A DNA stretch of 64,000 nt from Pseudomonas laurylsulfativorans (GCF_002906155.1 NZ_MUJK01000003.1:124001-188000); one strand, 5' to 3'. Counted from the stretch's first letter, positions 18,670 to 30,266 are shown. Made by a program: numbers and translations. The notes: generated by a model not told the origin, from the sequence alone.

Positions 18670-19890
18670 ATGGCTATCGAGATCAAAGCCCCCACTTTCC
18701 CGGAATCGGTTGCCGATGGCACCGTTGCCACCTGGCACAAGCAACCGGGCGATGCGGTCAAGCGCGACGAACTGATCGTCGACATCGAAACCGACAAAGT
18801 CGTGCTGGAAGTGCTGGCTACCGCTGACGGCGTGCTGGGCGCTATCGTCAAGAACGAAGGCGAAACCGTTCTGTCCGACGAAGTCCTGGGCTCCATCGTT
18901 GAAGGCGGCGCTGCTGCCGCTGCTCCAGCCGCTGCTGCTCCGGCCGCTGCACAAGCTGCCGCCCCGGCCGCTGAAGGCGAAGACGATCCTGTTGCTGCTC
19001 CTGCTGCCCGCAAGCTGGCTGAAGAAAACGGCATCAACATCGCTTCCGTTGCCGGCACCGGCAAAGGCGGTCGTGTGACCAAGGAAGACGTGGTTGCAGC
19101 TGTTGCTGCCAAGAAAGCCGCTCCGGCTGCCGCGCCTGCCAAGGCTGCTGCTCCTTCGGCTGCCGCTCCTGTGTTCGCCGCTGGCGACCGCATCGAGAAG
19201 CGTGTTCCGATGACCCGCGTGCGTGCCACCGTGGCCAAGCGTCTGGTTGAAGCTCAATCGAACATGGCGATGCTGACCACTTTCAACGAAGTCGACATGA
19301 CCGAAGTCATGGCGCTGCGTTCGAAGTACAAGGACCTGTTCGAGAAGTCCCACAACGGTGTGCGCCTGGGCTTCATGTCCTTCTTCGTGAAAGCGGCCAC
19401 CGAAGCGCTGAAACGCTTCCCGGCAGTCAACGCCTCGATCGACGGCGGCGACATCGTTTACCACGGCTACGCTGACGTCGGCGTTGCAGTTTCCAGCGAT
19501 CGCGGCCTGGTTGTTCCGGTTCTGCGTAACGCCGAACTGATGAGCCTGGCTGAAATCGAAGGCGGCATCGCCACCTTCGGCAAGAAAGCCCGCGACGGCA
19601 AACTGTCGATGGACGAAATGACCGGCGGCACTTTCACCATCACCAACGGTGGTACTTTCGGTTCGATGATGTCGACCCCGATTGTCAACCCGCCACAAGC
19701 AGCCATCCTGGGCATGCACAACATCATCCAGCGTCCTATGGCCATCAACGGTCAGGTCGTTATCCGTCCGATGATGTACCTGGCACTGTCCTACGATCAC
19801 CGTCTGATCGATGGCAAAGAAGCTGTGACCTTCCTGGTGACCATCAAGAACCTGCTGGAAGATCCGGCTCGTCTGTTGCTGGATATCTGA
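18670..19890 (+). CDS. sucB: 2-oxoglutarate dehydrogenase E2 (dihydrolipoamide succinyltransferase)
   Basis: 406 residues in the standard order. The lipoyl domain (1-75) has its lipoylated Lys in [11 protein letters not shown]. An Ala-rich linker is followed by the peripheral-subunit-binding domain (about 112-150, with [13 protein letters not shown]), then a second linker and the catalytic domain, whose active site is SYDHRLIDG. It transfers the succinyl group to CoA and forms the complex core. SD AAGGAACC lies before the ATG, 42 bases after sucA. Confidence 0.98.
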   Translation: MAIEIKAPTFPESVADGTVATWHKQPGDAVKRDELIVDIETDKVVLEVLATADGVLGAIVKNEGETVLSDEVLGSIVEGGAAAAAPAAAAPAAAQAAAPAAEGEDDPVAAPAARKLAEENGINIASVAGTGKGGRVTKEDVVAAVAAKKAAPAAAPAKAAAPSAAAPVFAAGDRIEKRVPMTRVRATVAKRLVEAQSNMAMLTTFNEVDMTEVMALRSKYKDLFEKSHNGVRLGFMSFFVKAATEALKRFPAVNASIDGGDIVYHGYADVGVAVSSDRGLVVPVLRNAELMSLAEIEGGIATFGKKARDGKLSMDEMTGGTFTITNGGTFGSMMSTPIVNPPQAAILGMHNIIQRPMAINGQVVIRPMMYLALSYDHRLIDGKEAVTFLVTIKNLLEDPARLLLDI

Positions 19891-19892
19891 TA

Positions 19893-19975
19893 GAAGCAGC
19901 CGTGAGCTGCAAGCTCGAGCTGTCGGAAAACCCGCAGCCTGGCTTGCCGCTCGCGGCTTGAAGCTTTTCGCTAAA
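19893..19975. repeat. Intergenic repeat between sucB and lpd
   Basis: About 80 bases rich in AGCTGCAAGCTCGAGCTG and GCTTGCCGCTCGCGGCTTGAAGC, able to fold on itself. It differs from the REP core and resembles another dispersed AGCT/GCTTG-type repeat that I recall from fluorescent pseudomonads. Confidence 0.45.
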
Positions 19976-19988
19976 GAGGATTTTTTGA

Positions 19989-21425
<1,437 letters not shown>

Positions 21426-21439
21426 GACATAATAAGAAA

Positions 21440-21623
21440 CCACGGCGGTTTGGCCCGTCGTGAGCCTTGCATGCAAGACTCACCGCGGAATATCCGCTGG
21501 ACGCAGTCTTGCATAGCTGCACCGGGTATCCGGAAAAGCTATGCAAGCAGCAGTCACAGGTGGTGCGGCACTTGAATGAGTGCAGCACCGAATGCGCAGT
21601 ACCTAACGAAGACGGTAATAAGC
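21440..21623 (+). ncRNA. sucC leader RNA (resembles the sucC motif)
   Basis: ATGCAAGACT (21471-21480) is complementary to AGTCTTGCAT (21505-21514). An overlapping strand, CTTGCATAGCT (21508-21518), is complementary to AGCTATGCAAG (21537-21547), so only one hairpin can form at a time. Each candidate loop holds a further 4-bp stem (GCGG/CCGC and CCGG/CCGG). A third hairpin, GGTGC-G-GCAC with GTGC-A-GCACC, spans 21562-21589. A conserved sucC RNA motif of Pseudomonas 5' leaders has been described and this is probably it. Confidence 0.7.
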
Positions 21624-22790
21624 ATGAATCTTCACGAGTATCAGGGTAAGCAGCTGTTCGCTGAGTACGGCCTGCCAGTTTCCACCGGTTACGCGGTAGA
21701 CACCCCGGAAGCAGCAGCAGAAGCTTGCGACAAAATCGGCGGCAGCGAGTGGGTTGTCAAAGCCCAGGTCCACGCCGGTGGTCGCGGTAAAGCGGGCGGC
21801 GTAAAGCTGGTTCGCAGCAAAGAAGACGCCAAAGCCTTCGCACAGCAGTGGCTGGGCAAGCGTCTGGTGACTTACCAGACTGACGCCAATGGTCAGCCAG
21901 TCACCAAGATCCTGGTTGAATCGTGCACTGATATCGCTAAAGAGCTGTACCTGGGCGCTGTCGTTGACCGTTCGAGCCGTCGCATCGTGTTCATGGCTTC
22001 CACCGAAGGTGGCGTGGACATCGAGAAAATCGCTCACGACACTCCAGAAAAAATTCTGAAAGCCACTATCGATCCACTGGTTGGCGCTCAGCCATTTCAG
22101 GGTCGCGAGCTGGCATTCCAGCTGGGTCTGGAAGGCAAGCAAGTTGCTCAGTTCGCCAAGATCTTCGTAGGTCTGGCCAAGCTGTTCAAGGATCACGACC
22201 TGGCCCTGCTGGAAGTGAACCCGCTGGTGATCAAGGCTGACGGCGATCTGCACTGCCTGGACGCCAAGATCAACATCGACGCCAACGCCATGTACCGTCA
22301 GCCTAAGCTGAAGACTTTCCACGATCCGTCGCAAGACGATCCGCGCGAAGCGCACGCTGCCAAGTTCGAACTGAACTACGTAGCGCTGGAAGGCAACATC
22401 GGTTGCATGGTCAACGGTGCTGGCCTGGCCATGGGTACCATGGACATCGTCAACCTGCATGGCGGCAAGCCAGCCAACTTCCTCGACGTGGGCGGCGGTG
22501 CTACCAAGGAACGCGTTACCGAAGCGTTCAAGATCATCCTGTCCGACACTAACGTCGCTGCAGTACTGGTCAACATCTTCGGCGGCATCGTTCGTTGCGA
22601 CATGATTGCCGAAGGCATCATCGGTGCAGTGAAAGAAGTCGGCGTGAAAATCCCGGTTGTTGTTCGCCTTGAAGGCAACAACGCTGAGCTGGGCGCTAAA
22701 GTACTGGCAGAAAGCGGTTTGAACATCATCGCTGCTACCAGCCTGACCGACGCTGCTCAACAAGTTGTCAAAGCTGCGGAGGGCAAATAA
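21624..22790 (+). CDS. sucC: Succinyl-CoA synthetase beta subunit (ADP-forming)
   Basis: 388-residue ATP-grasp subunit that converts succinyl-CoA to succinate with ATP formation. It begins with the canonical [19 protein letters not shown]. The ATP-grasp body has [16 protein letters not shown] and LEVNPLVI, and the C-terminal domain has [14 protein letters not shown] chose ATG 21624 from the conserved N-terminus; an ATG 16 codons earlier lies inside the leader RNA. The ribosome site is weak (GAAGACGG). It overlaps sucD by one base (TAATG). Confidence 0.98.
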   Translation: MNLHEYQGKQLFAEYGLPVSTGYAVDTPEAAAEACDKIGGSEWVVKAQVHAGGRGKAGGVKLVRSKEDAKAFAQQWLGKRLVTYQTDANGQPVTKILVESCTDIAKELYLGAVVDRSSRRIVFMASTEGGVDIEKIAHDTPEKILKATIDPLVGAQPFQGRELAFQLGLEGKQVAQFAKIFVGLAKLFKDHDLALLEVNPLVIKADGDLHCLDAKINIDANAMYRQPKLKTFHDPSQDDPREAHAAKFELNYVALEGNIGCMVNGAGLAMGTMDIVNLHGGKPANFLDVGGGATKERVTEAFKIILSDTNVAAVLVNIFGGIVRCDMIAEGIIGAVKEVGVKIPVVVRLEGNNAELGAKVLAESGLNIIAATSLTDAAQQVVKAAEGK

Positions 22791-23671
22791 TGAGCGTCCT
22801 GATCAATAAAGACACCAAAGTTATCTGCCAGGGCATTACCGGTTCGCAAGGTAGTTTCCACACCCAGCAAGCCATTGAGTACGGCACCAAGATGGTTGGT
22901 GGTGTAACTCCGGGCAAAGGCGGCACCGAACACCTGGGCCTGCCAGTGTTCAACACCGTTAAAGACGCAGTAGCTGCCACTGGCGCTACCGCCAGCGTGA
23001 TCTACGTTCCGGCTCCTTTCTGCAAAGACTCGATCCTGGAAGCGGCTTTCGGCGGCATCAAGCTGATCGTCTGCATCACCGAAGGCATTCCTACCCTGGA
23101 CATGCTGGACGCTAAAGTTAAGTGCGACGAGCTGGGTGTTACCCTGATCGGCCCTAACTGCCCAGGCGTGATCACCCCAGGCGAATGCAAGATCGGCATC
23201 ATGCCAGGTCACATTCACTTGCCAGGCAAGGTCGGTATCGTTTCCCGTTCCGGCACCCTGACCTACGAAGCTGTTAAGCAGACTACTGACGCCGGTTTCG
23301 GTCAGTCGACTTGCGTCGGCATCGGTGGTGACCCGATCCCGGGTTCGAACTTCATCGACATCCTGAAGCTGTTCCAGGAAGACCCGAAGACCGAAGCGAT
23401 CGTAATGATCGGTGAGATCGGCGGTTCGGCTGAAGAAGAAGCGGCTGCCTACATCAAGGCACACGTGACCAAGCCAGTTGTTTCCTACATCGCTGGTGTG
23501 ACTGCTCCTCCGGGCAAGCGCATGGGCCATGCTGGCGCAATCATCTCTGGCGGCAAAGGCACTGCAGACGAGAAATTCGCTGCTCTGCAAGACGCAGGCG
23601 TCAAAACCGTGCGTTCGCTGGCAGACATCGGCAAGGCCTTGGCCGAGCTGACTGGTTGGGCTGTCAAGTAA
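22790..23671 (+). CDS. sucD: Succinyl-CoA synthetase alpha subunit
   Basis: 293 residues with a CoA-binding Rossmann N-domain ([21 protein letters not shown]) and the phosphohistidine loop [17 protein letters not shown] near residue 246. It forms the phosphorylated intermediate and pairs with SucC. Start overlaps the sucC stop, so translation is coupled. A terminator follows within 30 bases. Confidence 0.98.
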   Translation: MSVLINKDTKVICQGITGSQGSFHTQQAIEYGTKMVGGVTPGKGGTEHLGLPVFNTVKDAVAATGATASVIYVPAPFCKDSILEAAFGGIKLIVCITEGIPTLDMLDAKVKCDELGVTLIGPNCPGVITPGECKIGIMPGHIHLPGKVGIVSRSGTLTYEAVKQTTDAGFGQSTCVGIGGDPIPGSNFIDILKLFQEDPKTEAIVMIGEIGGSAEEEAAAYIKAHVTKPVVSYIAGVTAPPGKRMGHAGAIISGGKGTADEKFAALQDAGVKTVRSLADIGKALAELTGWAVK

Positions 23672-23699
23672 GCCTCGCGCTTAGCTGACGCTTCACCAA

Positions 23700-23732
23700 A
23701 CAAAGGCCACCTTCGGGTGGCCTTTGTCGTTT
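23700..23732 (+). terminator. sucCD terminator
   Basis: CAAAGGCCACC and GGGTGGCCTTTG form an 11-bp stem followed by TCGTTT. Confidence 0.88.
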
Positions 23733-23760
23733 CCGGGATTTGTGTTGACCGTGCGGACGC

Positions 23761-23855
23761 CATCACGAGCAAGCTCGCTCCCACAGGGATTTGTAGTGCA
23801 CATTCGATTTGATTCACACCGCAAAAACTTTGAGAGCGAGCTTGCTCGCGATGAC
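23761..23855. repeat. REP pair (BIME)
   Basis: Inverted REP copies at 23761-23786 and 23829-23855 in the 428-base gap between sucD and the braB gene. Confidence 0.8.
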
Positions 23856-24012
23856 GGAGTTACAGGCACCAACCATTTACATGCATAAACGCGACACGAA
23901 AATGTCGTAGATCGGAATGTTCGCCCTCTAACAGTGCGTTTATAGGCCAAATTCGTTAGGATACGCGCCATTTTTGCGTCCGCCGCCCACAAGGCAGCAA
24001 CGCGCTAAACGG

Positions 24013-24057
24013 GTCAGTCCCATACGGACTGACAGCATTTCCCTCACCCATAGGGAA
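24013..24057 (+). promoter_or_regulatory. Tandem hairpins in the braB leader
   Basis: GTCAGTCC (24013-24020) and GGACTGAC (24026-24033) form a perfect 8-bp stem with a 5-base loop. TTCCCT (24039-24044) pairs with AGGGAA (24052-24057). No T-run follows. The braB ATG at 24100 lacks a clear ribosome site. An unrecognised cis-acting leader is possible. Confidence 0.5.
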
Positions 24058-24099
24058 GTCCCTCTCTAAATTCCGATTCAGTAGTGTGGTATTTCCTTA

Positions 24100-25413
24100 A
24101 TGAAAGTGTTGAAAGGCCAGGACATCCTGGCACTTGGTTTTATGACGTTTGCCCTGTTCGTTGGGGCTGGCAACATCATCTTCCCGCCTATCGTCGGTTT
24201 GCAGTCCGGGCCTAATGTCTGGATGGCGGCGCTGGGTTTCCTGGTCACCGCGGTCGGTCTGCCGGTGATCACCGTTGTAGCCCTGGCCAAGGTCGGTGGT
24301 GCAATGGATGCATTGAGCAGCCCGATCGGTAAAGTGGCAGGCGGCCTGTTGGCGGCAGCGTGCTATCTGGCCGTGGGGCCGCTATTCGCGACGCCGCGTA
24401 CCGCGACGGTTTCGTTCGAAGTGGGCCTGGCGCCACTGACCGGTGAGAGCCCGCTGGCGCTGTTCCTGTACAGCTCGGTTTACTTCCTGCTGGTGTTCTT
24501 CATCTCGCTGTATCCGGGCCGTTTGCTGGATACCGTAGGGCGCTTCCTCGCTCCGCTGAAGATCATTGCCCTGGCCGTGCTGGGTATCGCCGCATTCGCC
24601 TTGCCGGCCGGTGACATTGGTCATGCAACCCCTGAGTACGTGGCTGCACCGTTTTCCCAGGGCTTCATCAACGGTTACCTGACCATGGATACCCTGGGCG
24701 CCCTGGTGTTCGGTATCGTCATCGTCAACGCCATCCGTTCCCGCGGCGTCGAGTCGCCAGCCCTGATCACTCGCTATGCGATCATCGCTGGCCTGATCGC
24801 CGGCGTGGGCCTGGCACTGGTGTATGTCAGCCTGTTCCGCCTCGGTTCGGGCAGCCATGAAGTGGCCGCTGGCGCTACCAATGGCGCGGCGGTATTGCAC
24901 GCTTACGTGCAGCATACCTTCGGTTCGTTGGGCAGCGGTTTCCTGGCTGTGCTGATTTCGCTGGCGTGCCTGGTGACCGCGGTCGGCCTGACCTGTGCCT
25001 GCGCCGAGTACTTCAGCCGGGTGCTGCCACTGTCCTACAAGACGCTGGTGATCATCCTCGCGGCATTTTCCCTGGTGGTGTCCAACCTGGGCCTGACCAA
25101 GCTGATTGCGTTCTCGATCCCGGTACTGACCGCGATCTACCCGCCGTGCATCGCCTTGGTGGCCCTGAGCTTCTGCAAGGACTTCTGGCATGAGCAAGGT
25201 CGCATCGTCGGTCCAGTGATGCTGGTGTCGTTCATCTTCGGTCTGATCGACGCCCTGAAGGGGGCCGGTCTGGCGGACTGGATGCCGACGCAACTGGCAC
25301 ACCTGCCGCTGAGCGAGCAGGGTCTGGCCTGGTTGGTGCCGTCGGTGATGACGCTGGTGGTTGCCGTTGTCTGCGATCGTATGCTGGGCAAGCGCGAAGA
25401 AGCGCTGGCTTAA
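24100..25413 (+). CDS. braB: Branched-chain amino acid carrier (BrnQ/BraB family)
   Basis: 437-residue LIVCS-family cation-coupled importer of Leu, Ile and Val with about 12 membrane spans. Signature stretches are [20 protein letters not shown] near the N-terminus and [17 protein letters not shown]. The position directly after sucD matches braB (PA1590) of P. aeruginosa; brnQ is the enterobacterial name. It is monocistronic with an unusual leader and a strong terminator. The start is the only sensible ATG, though the sequence before it (GGTATTTCCTTA) is a poor ribosome site. Confidence 0.93.
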   Translation: MKVLKGQDILALGFMTFALFVGAGNIIFPPIVGLQSGPNVWMAALGFLVTAVGLPVITVVALAKVGGAMDALSSPIGKVAGGLLAAACYLAVGPLFATPRTATVSFEVGLAPLTGESPLALFLYSSVYFLLVFFISLYPGRLLDTVGRFLAPLKIIALAVLGIAAFALPAGDIGHATPEYVAAPFSQGFINGYLTMDTLGALVFGIVIVNAIRSRGVESPALITRYAIIAGLIAGVGLALVYVSLFRLGSGSHEVAAGATNGAAVLHAYVQHTFGSLGSGFLAVLISLACLVTAVGLTCACAEYFSRVLPLSYKTLVIILAAFSLVVSNLGLTKLIAFSIPVLTAIYPPCIALVALSFCKDFWHEQGRIVGPVMLVSFIFGLIDALKGAGLADWMPTQLAHLPLSEQGLAWLVPSVMTLVVAVVCDRMLGKREEALA

Positions 25414-25454
25414 GCTTTACCGGTCCGTCACAAGCGGGCCTGTGAACAAAACAG

Positions 25455-25491
25455 AAATGCCCCGTATCAATCGATACGGGGCATTTTTTTA
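25455..25491 (+). terminator. braB terminator
   Basis: AAATGCCCCGTATC and GATACGGGGCATTT form a 14-bp stem followed by seven T residues. Confidence 0.93.
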
Positions 25492-25548
25492 TGGGGTGAT
25501 GCGGTGTCTTTTCTTCTGCGCTAACGTCGAAAGACTGCGCAACCCCCT

Positions 25549-25649
25549 TGTAGGAGCGAGCTTGCTCGCGAAGGACGCGAATCATGGCACGTATTTTCTG
25601 GATAAACGCGTTGCTCTCAGGTTCTTCGCGAGCAAGCTCGCTCCTACAG
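25549..25649. repeat. REP pair (BIME)
   Basis: Inverted REP copies at 25549-25573 and 25623-25649, immediately before the DUF599 gene. Confidence 0.82.
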
Positions 25650-25686
25650 GGGGACGGTGTTCCACCACTCCATCACAAGGACCTGC

Positions 25687-26424
25687 ATGTCGTTCATCCA
25701 CGCCAACCTGATCCACATTCTTGCCGCTATCTGGTTCGTCATCTGCTGGGGCGGGTACACCCGCTATGCCACCTGGAAAGGCCGTGACACTGCGTGCCTG
25801 GCCAGTGTGCTGCACCTGTATCGCGAGGACTGGATGCGCCGCATGCTGTTGCGCGACAACCGTATCGCCGATGCCAGCGTGATTGGTAACCTGGAGCGCA
25901 ATGCTTCGTTCTTTGCCTCCAGTACATTGATTATCCTGGCCGGTATTCTCACGGTGCTGGGGGCTTCGGAGCGGGCGGTATCGTTGCTGGCGGATATCCC
26001 GATGGTGCAACAGGCGTCCCAAGGCATGTCGGAAATCAAGTTGCTGTGCCTGGCGCTGGTGTTTGTCTATGCGTTCTTCACATTCAGTTGGTGCATGCGC
26101 CAGTACAACTTTGCGGCGGTACTGGTGGGTTCGGCGCCAATGGTCGGTGAGCGTCTTGTGTCCGAGCAAGAGCGTAAAGCCTTTGCTGCCCGCGCAGCCC
26201 GTGTCATCTCCATGGCCGCCAACCAGTTCAACTTCGGGCTGCGTTCCTACTACTTCGGCATGACCATGCTGGCCTGGTTTGTCAGCCCATGGTTATTCAT
26301 GTTGATGAGTGCTGGCGTGGTGTTTGTGTTGTACCGCCGCGAGTTTCATTCCGACGTTCTCGACGTGATGGTCTATACCCCTACAGAGGCGCCATTGCCG
26401 GAGTCGATCAAAGAGGCTGCTTGA
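25687..26424 (+). CDS. DUF599 family membrane protein
   Basis: 245 residues with about four transmembrane segments (near 5-25, 75-98, 118-140, 195-225). It has the family-typical NLERNASFFASSTLIILAG and NQFNFGLRSYYFG. Function unknown. The ATG (MSFIHANL) has AAGGAC upstream; an ATG ten codons earlier lies partly in the repeat region. The stop overlaps the next gene by one base (TGATG), so the two small membrane proteins are co-translated. Confidence 0.85.
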   Translation: MSFIHANLIHILAAIWFVICWGGYTRYATWKGRDTACLASVLHLYREDWMRRMLLRDNRIADASVIGNLERNASFFASSTLIILAGILTVLGASERAVSLLADIPMVQQASQGMSEIKLLCLALVFVYAFFTFSWCMRQYNFAAVLVGSAPMVGERLVSEQERKAFAARAARVISMAANQFNFGLRSYYFGMTMLAWFVSPWLFMLMSAGVVFVLYRREFHSDVLDVMVYTPTEAPLPESIKEAA

Positions 26425-26825
26425 TGAGTATTCCATTCTGGTGCGTGTTTATCAGTGCGGTGTTGATTTACCTGGCGCGCATGCCCGTGACCACCGCCAT
26501 GAAAGAGCTGGGCGGCTACGATAACCACTTGCCGCGCCAACAGCAGACGCAACTCACGGGCCTGGGGGCCCGGGCTCTGGCGGCGCATCAGAATAGTTTC
26601 GAAGCATTCATATTGTTTGCGGTGGGTGTGTTGATGGCGCATACCACGCAGACGGCCGGTTGGCTCATCGATTTGCTCGCGATCATCTTTGTGATCTCGC
26701 GGATCATTTATCTGGCGTGTTACTGGAAAGACCTGACCTGGCAACGCAGCCTGGTTTGGCTGGTGGGATTTATCTGTTCGATGTTGCTGATGATTAGTCC
26801 GACTTTTAGAACGATTTTGCTCTAA
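26424..26825 (+). CDS. MAPEG-family membrane protein
   Basis: 133 residues with four transmembrane segments, of the MAPEG fold (eicosanoid/glutathione-metabolism family). It has ARALAAHQNSFEAFILFAVGV, typical of bacterial members. The biochemical role in bacteria is unknown; some members conjugate glutathione. Start overlaps the DUF599 stop. It ends at a bidirectional terminator. Confidence 0.85.
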   Translation: MSIPFWCVFISAVLIYLARMPVTTAMKELGGYDNHLPRQQQTQLTGLGARALAAHQNSFEAFILFAVGVLMAHTTQTAGWLIDLLAIIFVISRIIYLACYWKDLTWQRSLVWLVGFICSMLLMISPTFRTILL

Positions 26826-26840
26826 CCGTTTTTTAAGGAC

Positions 26841-26873
26841 AAAAGAAAACCCGCACTTGGCGGGTTTTCTTTT
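26841..26873. terminator. Bidirectional terminator
   Basis: AAAAGAAAACCCG pairs with CGGGTTTTCTTTT around CACTTGG, giving a T-rich tail on both strands between the convergent MAPEG and lipoprotein genes. Confidence 0.9.
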
Positions 26874-26891
26874 GCCACGCTAAAAACCGTA

Positions 26892-27155
26892 TTAGTTCTT
26901 AGGTGCTTCCGGAGCGGCTGGAGCGGCCGGAGCAGCCTCTTTTGCCGCTTCCGCGTTCGATTCAGCCTGATCTTTGGCAGCTTCGGCGTTTTCTTTCGCG
27001 GCGTCGTTCACTTTATCCTGAGCTTTGCTCATGTCTTGCTGAGCTTGCTCAGCATGTTTGGCAGCATCTTGAGCTTTGTCCTCGGATTTTTTATCGCAGG
27101 CAGCGAGACCGAGGGAAGCGGTCAACATCAAGGCAATAGCTAAAGTCTTACGCAT
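26892..27155 (-). CDS. Small Ala/Lys/Glu-rich lipoprotein
   Basis: 87 residues. The signal peptide ends in the lipobox LAAC (Cys20). The mature part is a charged, alanine-rich helix built of loose repeats such as KAQDAAKHAEQAQQD, then a Pro/Ala tail. It looks like a coiled-coil outer-membrane or periplasmic lipoprotein, reminiscent of OprI-type proteins but without the OprI sequence. AGGAGA precedes the internal ATG (MRKTLAIAL). Function unknown. Confidence 0.8.
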   Translation of the reverse strand: MRKTLAIALMLTASLGLAACDKKSEDKAQDAAKHAEQAQQDMSKAQDKVNDAAKENAEAAKDQAESNAEAAKEAAPAAPAAPEAPKN

Positions 27156-27314
27156 GGGGTATTTCTCCTGATGAAAAGCATCTACTGGCCTTAAGAACCC
27201 ACGCATCAGGGTTAAGTTCCTTAATTCTTTCAGATATATAAGTTTTATTCTAATGCGGAACTTTTACCCGATCCGCCAACGCGCTGTATGGGTATAAACA
27301 AGAGTGTTTATCAA

Positions 27315-27791
27315 ATGGCTGAAAACCCCATTTTTGAGCGTGCGATGCGCTTTCTGTCGGCGCTGCGACATTGTCAGGTACTTGGACTAAGCGTTCACAG
27401 CGCCAGCAGCGAAGGGCTGACGATTGTGCTGCCGTACAGCCCGCAGATCGTCGGCAATCCCGAAACCGGCGTGATTCATGGTGGAGCCCTGACCTCGTTG
27501 ATGGACACGGCCTGTGGCATGGCGACCCTCTGCGTACTCCCGGAGTTCGAAGTCTGCCCGACCCTCGACCTGCGCATCGACTACATGCACGCCGCCGAGC
27601 CACATAAGGATGTCTACGGCTTTGCCCAGTGCTATCGGGTCACCACCGACGTGATTTTTGCCCGTGGCTTCGCCTATCAGGACGACCCCGGGCAACCCAT
27701 TGCCCATGTCATGGGCACTTTCATGCGCATGGGCAAGGGCATCAAAGGCACCAAGGGCTTTGGTGGCGTGGTAGCCGGAGGGGCGCAATGA
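27315..27791 (+). CDS. PaaI-type hotdog-fold thioesterase (first of pair)
   Basis: 158-residue hotdog-fold protein with the thioesterase motif GNPETGVIHGGALTSLMDTA (about 47-66) containing the HGG and Asp of PaaI-type acyl-CoA thioesterases. Substrate unknown. I chose ATG 27315 (MAENPIFER); an ATG nine codons upstream is possible and neither has a strong ribosome site. The stop overlaps the second thioesterase by four bases (ATGA). The two are only distantly alike and may form a heteromer. Confidence 0.85.
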   Translation: MAENPIFERAMRFLSALRHCQVLGLSVHSASSEGLTIVLPYSPQIVGNPETGVIHGGALTSLMDTACGMATLCVLPEFEVCPTLDLRIDYMHAAEPHKDVYGFAQCYRVTTDVIFARGFAYQDDPGQPIAHVMGTFMRMGKGIKGTKGFGGVVAGGAQ

Positions 27792-28306
27792 GCGAGTCTT
27801 TGAAGGACCAACTGCAAAAGGCCCACGAGCAGGGCGATTACGCCTCGCTGCTGGATTTGATTCCCTATGCGCGGCTGATCGGCGTCGAATGTTCACGGGT
27901 GGGCGATGAGTTGCTGTTCAAGCTGCCAGCGAACAAGGACAACATTGGTAACCCTTTGTTACCGGCCATTCATGGCGGTGTGATCGCCGGTTTCATGGAA
28001 TTGGCCGCCGCGATGCACCTGTTGGTGTTTACCGGGTCGCCCGGGGTGCCGAAGATTATCGACTTCTCTCTGGACTACCTGCGTGCCGGGCAGTTTCGCG
28101 ATACCTGGGCCCGATGCCAGGTCTGGCGCCAGGGTCGCCGGGTCGCCAACGTGGCAATTACCGCCTGGCAAAGCACCGAAGCCGAGCCCATTGCCACTGC
28201 CCGTGCCCATTTCAAACTCGAAGAGCCCTTGAAATCCAGAACTCAGCCCCAAACTCAGATGACAACCCGCCGCCGACCGCTCAAGGTCACGGCCAATGCC
28301 ATCTGA
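27788..28306 (+). CDS. PaaI-type hotdog-fold thioesterase (second of pair)
   Basis: 172 residues. The hotdog core (about 20-140) contains [20 protein letters not shown], again with the HGG element, and a basic C-terminal tail ([14 protein letters not shown]). Co-translated with the first thioesterase. Its last 80 bases contain a likely heat-shock promoter for htpG (28228-28255), so the tail codons serve two purposes. Confidence 0.83.
   Translation: MSESLKDQLQKAHEQGDYASLLDLIPYARLIGVECSRVGDELLFKLPANKDNIGNPLLPAIHGGVIAGFMELAAAMHLLVFTGSPGVPKIIDFSLDYLRAGQFRDTWARCQVWRQGRRVANVAITAWQSTEAEPIATARAHFKLEEPLKSRTQPQTQMTTRRRPLKVTANAI
28228..28255 (+). promoter_or_regulatory. Sigma-32-type promoter for htpG
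   Basis: CTTGAAA (28228-28234), 12 bases, CCCCAAACT (28247-28255), against the RpoH consensus CTTGAAA-N11-15-CCCCATNT. It lies inside the thioesterase coding region about 70 bases before the htpG start. Confidence 0.75.
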
Positions 28307-28322
28307 TTGGAGTTTGATGACC

Positions 28323-30227
28323 ATGAGTGTGGAAACTCAAAAGGAAACCCTGGGCTTCCAGACCGAGGTGAAGCAACTGCTGCACCTCATGATCCATTCG
28401 CTGTATTCCAACAAGGAAATTTTCCTTCGCGAATTGATCTCGAACGCCTCTGACGCTGTCGACAAATTACGTTTCGAAGCCCTGGCCAAGCCAGAGTTGC
28501 TGGAAGGTGGCGCCGAACTGAAAATCCGCGTGAGCTTCGACAAGGACGCTAAAACCGTCACCCTCGAAGACAACGGTATCGGCATGAGCCGCGAAGACGC
28601 GATCACCCACCTGGGTACCATCGCCAAGTCCGGCACCGCCGATTTCATGAAGCACCTGACCGGCGACCAGAAGAAAGACTCGCACCTGATCGGCCAGTTC
28701 GGTGTCGGTTTCTACTCCGCATTCATCGTCGCTGACAAAGTCGACGTTTATAGCCGTCGTGCTGGCGCCTCTGCCAGCGAAGGCGTGCACTGGTCGTCCA
28801 AGGGCGAAGGTGATTTCGAAGTTGCGACCATCGACAAGGCCGAACGCGGCACTCGCATCGTCCTGCACCTGAAATCCGGCGAAGACGAATTTGCCGATGG
28901 CTGGCGCCTGCGCAACATCATCAAGAAGTACTCCGACCACATCGCCTTGCCGATCGAGCTGCCGAAAGAAGTGGCAGCCGCTGAAGGCGAAGAGAAGCCG
29001 GCTGTTGAATGGGAAACCGTCAACCGCGCCAGCGCTCTGTGGACCCGTCCGCGTACCGAGATCAAGGACGAGGAATACCAGGAGTTCTACAAACACATCG
29101 CTCACGATTTCGAAAACCCGCTGAGCTGGAGCCACAACAAGGTCGAAGGCAAGCTGGAATACAGCTCGCTGCTGTACGTGCCGACCCGAGCTCCGTTCGA
29201 TCTGTACCAGCGTGAAGCGCCCAAAGGCCTGAAGCTGTACGTGCAGCGTGTGTTCGTCATGGATCAGGCTGAGTCCTTCCTGCCTCTGTACCTGCGCTTC
29301 ATCAAAGGCGTGGTCGACTCCAATGACCTGTCGCTGAACGTGTCGCGGGAAATCCTGCAGAAAGACCCGATCATCGATTCCATGAAGTCGGCGCTGACCA
29401 AGCGCGTTCTGGACATGCTGGAAAAACTGGCGAAGAACGAGCCTGAGCAATACAAGGGCTTCTGGAAAAACTTCGGTCAGGTCATGAAAGAAGGCCCGGC
29501 AGAAGATTTCGCCAACAAGGAAAAAATCGCCGGTCTGCTGCGTTTCGCATCGACCAACGGCGACGATGGCGAGCAGATCGTCGGCCTGGCCGAGTACCTG
29601 GCGCGCGTCAAGGAAGGTCAGGACAAGATCTACTACCTGACCGGAGAAACCTACGCACAAGTCAAAAACAGCCCGCACCTGGAAGTCTTCCGCAAGAAAG
29701 GCATCGAAGTGTTGCTGTTGACCGATCGCATCGACGAGTGGCTGATGAGCTATCTCAGCGACTTCGACGGCAAGAGCTTCGTTGACGTGGCGCGCGGTGA
29801 CCTGGACCTGGGCAACCTGGACTCCGAAGAGGACAAGAAAGCCGCGGAAGAAGTCGCCAAGGCCAAAGAAGGTTTGGTTGAGCGTCTGAAGGCCGCGCTG
29901 GGCGAATCCGTTGCGGAAGTTCGGGTCTCCCATCGTCTGACCGATTCGCCAGCAATCCTGGCCATCGGCGAGCAGGACCTGGGTTTGCAGATGCGCCAGA
30001 TTCTGGAAGCCAGCGGTCAGAAGGTTCCGGACTCGAAGCCGATCTTCGAGTTCAACCCGGCTCACCCGCTGATCGAGAAACTCGACAACGAGCAGAGCGA
30101 CGAGCGCTTCGGCGACCTGTCGCACATCCTCTTCGATCAGGCGGCCCTGGCGGCCGGCGACAGCTTGAAAGACCCGGCGGCCTATGTGCGCCGTCTGAAC
30201 AAGCTATTGGTTGAGCTATCGGCTTAA
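28323..30227 (+). CDS. htpG: Molecular chaperone HtpG (Hsp90)
   Basis: 634-residue bacterial Hsp90. The GHKL ATPase domain (1-215) has [24 protein letters not shown] and [11 protein letters not shown]. The middle client domain and C-terminal dimerisation domain follow. It begins [19 protein letters not shown] as in other pseudomonads. GGAG lies 10 bases upstream, and a competing in-frame ATG two codons earlier cannot be excluded. It probably has its own heat-shock promoter inside the preceding gene. Terminator at 30239. Confidence 0.98.
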   Translation: MSVETQKETLGFQTEVKQLLHLMIHSLYSNKEIFLRELISNASDAVDKLRFEALAKPELLEGGAELKIRVSFDKDAKTVTLEDNGIGMSREDAITHLGTIAKSGTADFMKHLTGDQKKDSHLIGQFGVGFYSAFIVADKVDVYSRRAGASASEGVHWSSKGEGDFEVATIDKAERGTRIVLHLKSGEDEFADGWRLRNIIKKYSDHIALPIELPKEVAAAEGEEKPAVEWETVNRASALWTRPRTEIKDEEYQEFYKHIAHDFENPLSWSHNKVEGKLEYSSLLYVPTRAPFDLYQREAPKGLKLYVQRVFVMDQAESFLPLYLRFIKGVVDSNDLSLNVSREILQKDPIIDSMKSALTKRVLDMLEKLAKNEPEQYKGFWKNFGQVMKEGPAEDFANKEKIAGLLRFASTNGDDGEQIVGLAEYLARVKEGQDKIYYLTGETYAQVKNSPHLEVFRKKGIEVLLLTDRIDEWLMSYLSDFDGKSFVDVARGDLDLGNLDSEEDKKAAEEVAKAKEGLVERLKAALGESVAEVRVSHRLTDSPAILAIGEQDLGLQMRQILEASGQKVPDSKPIFEFNPAHPLIEKLDNEQSDERFGDLSHILFDQAALAAGDSLKDPAAYVRRLNKLLVELSA

Positions 30228-30238
30228 CTGCGTTGCAA

Positions 30239-30266
30239 GAAAACCCGCTTCGGCGGGTTTTTTCAT
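30239..30266 (+). terminator. htpG terminator
   Basis: GAAAACCCGC-TTCG-GCGGGTTTTTTC, a tetraloop hairpin with T-run, 12 bases after the stop. Confidence 0.9.

Noticed and set aside
23700..25700. Recurring inverted repeats considered as a CRISPR array
   Set aside because: The repeats are REP palindromes in isolated pairs with unequal spacing and no cas genes.
28467..30125. 552-codon minus-strand frame opposite htpG
   Set aside because: Shadow of htpG without a plausible start region or domain.
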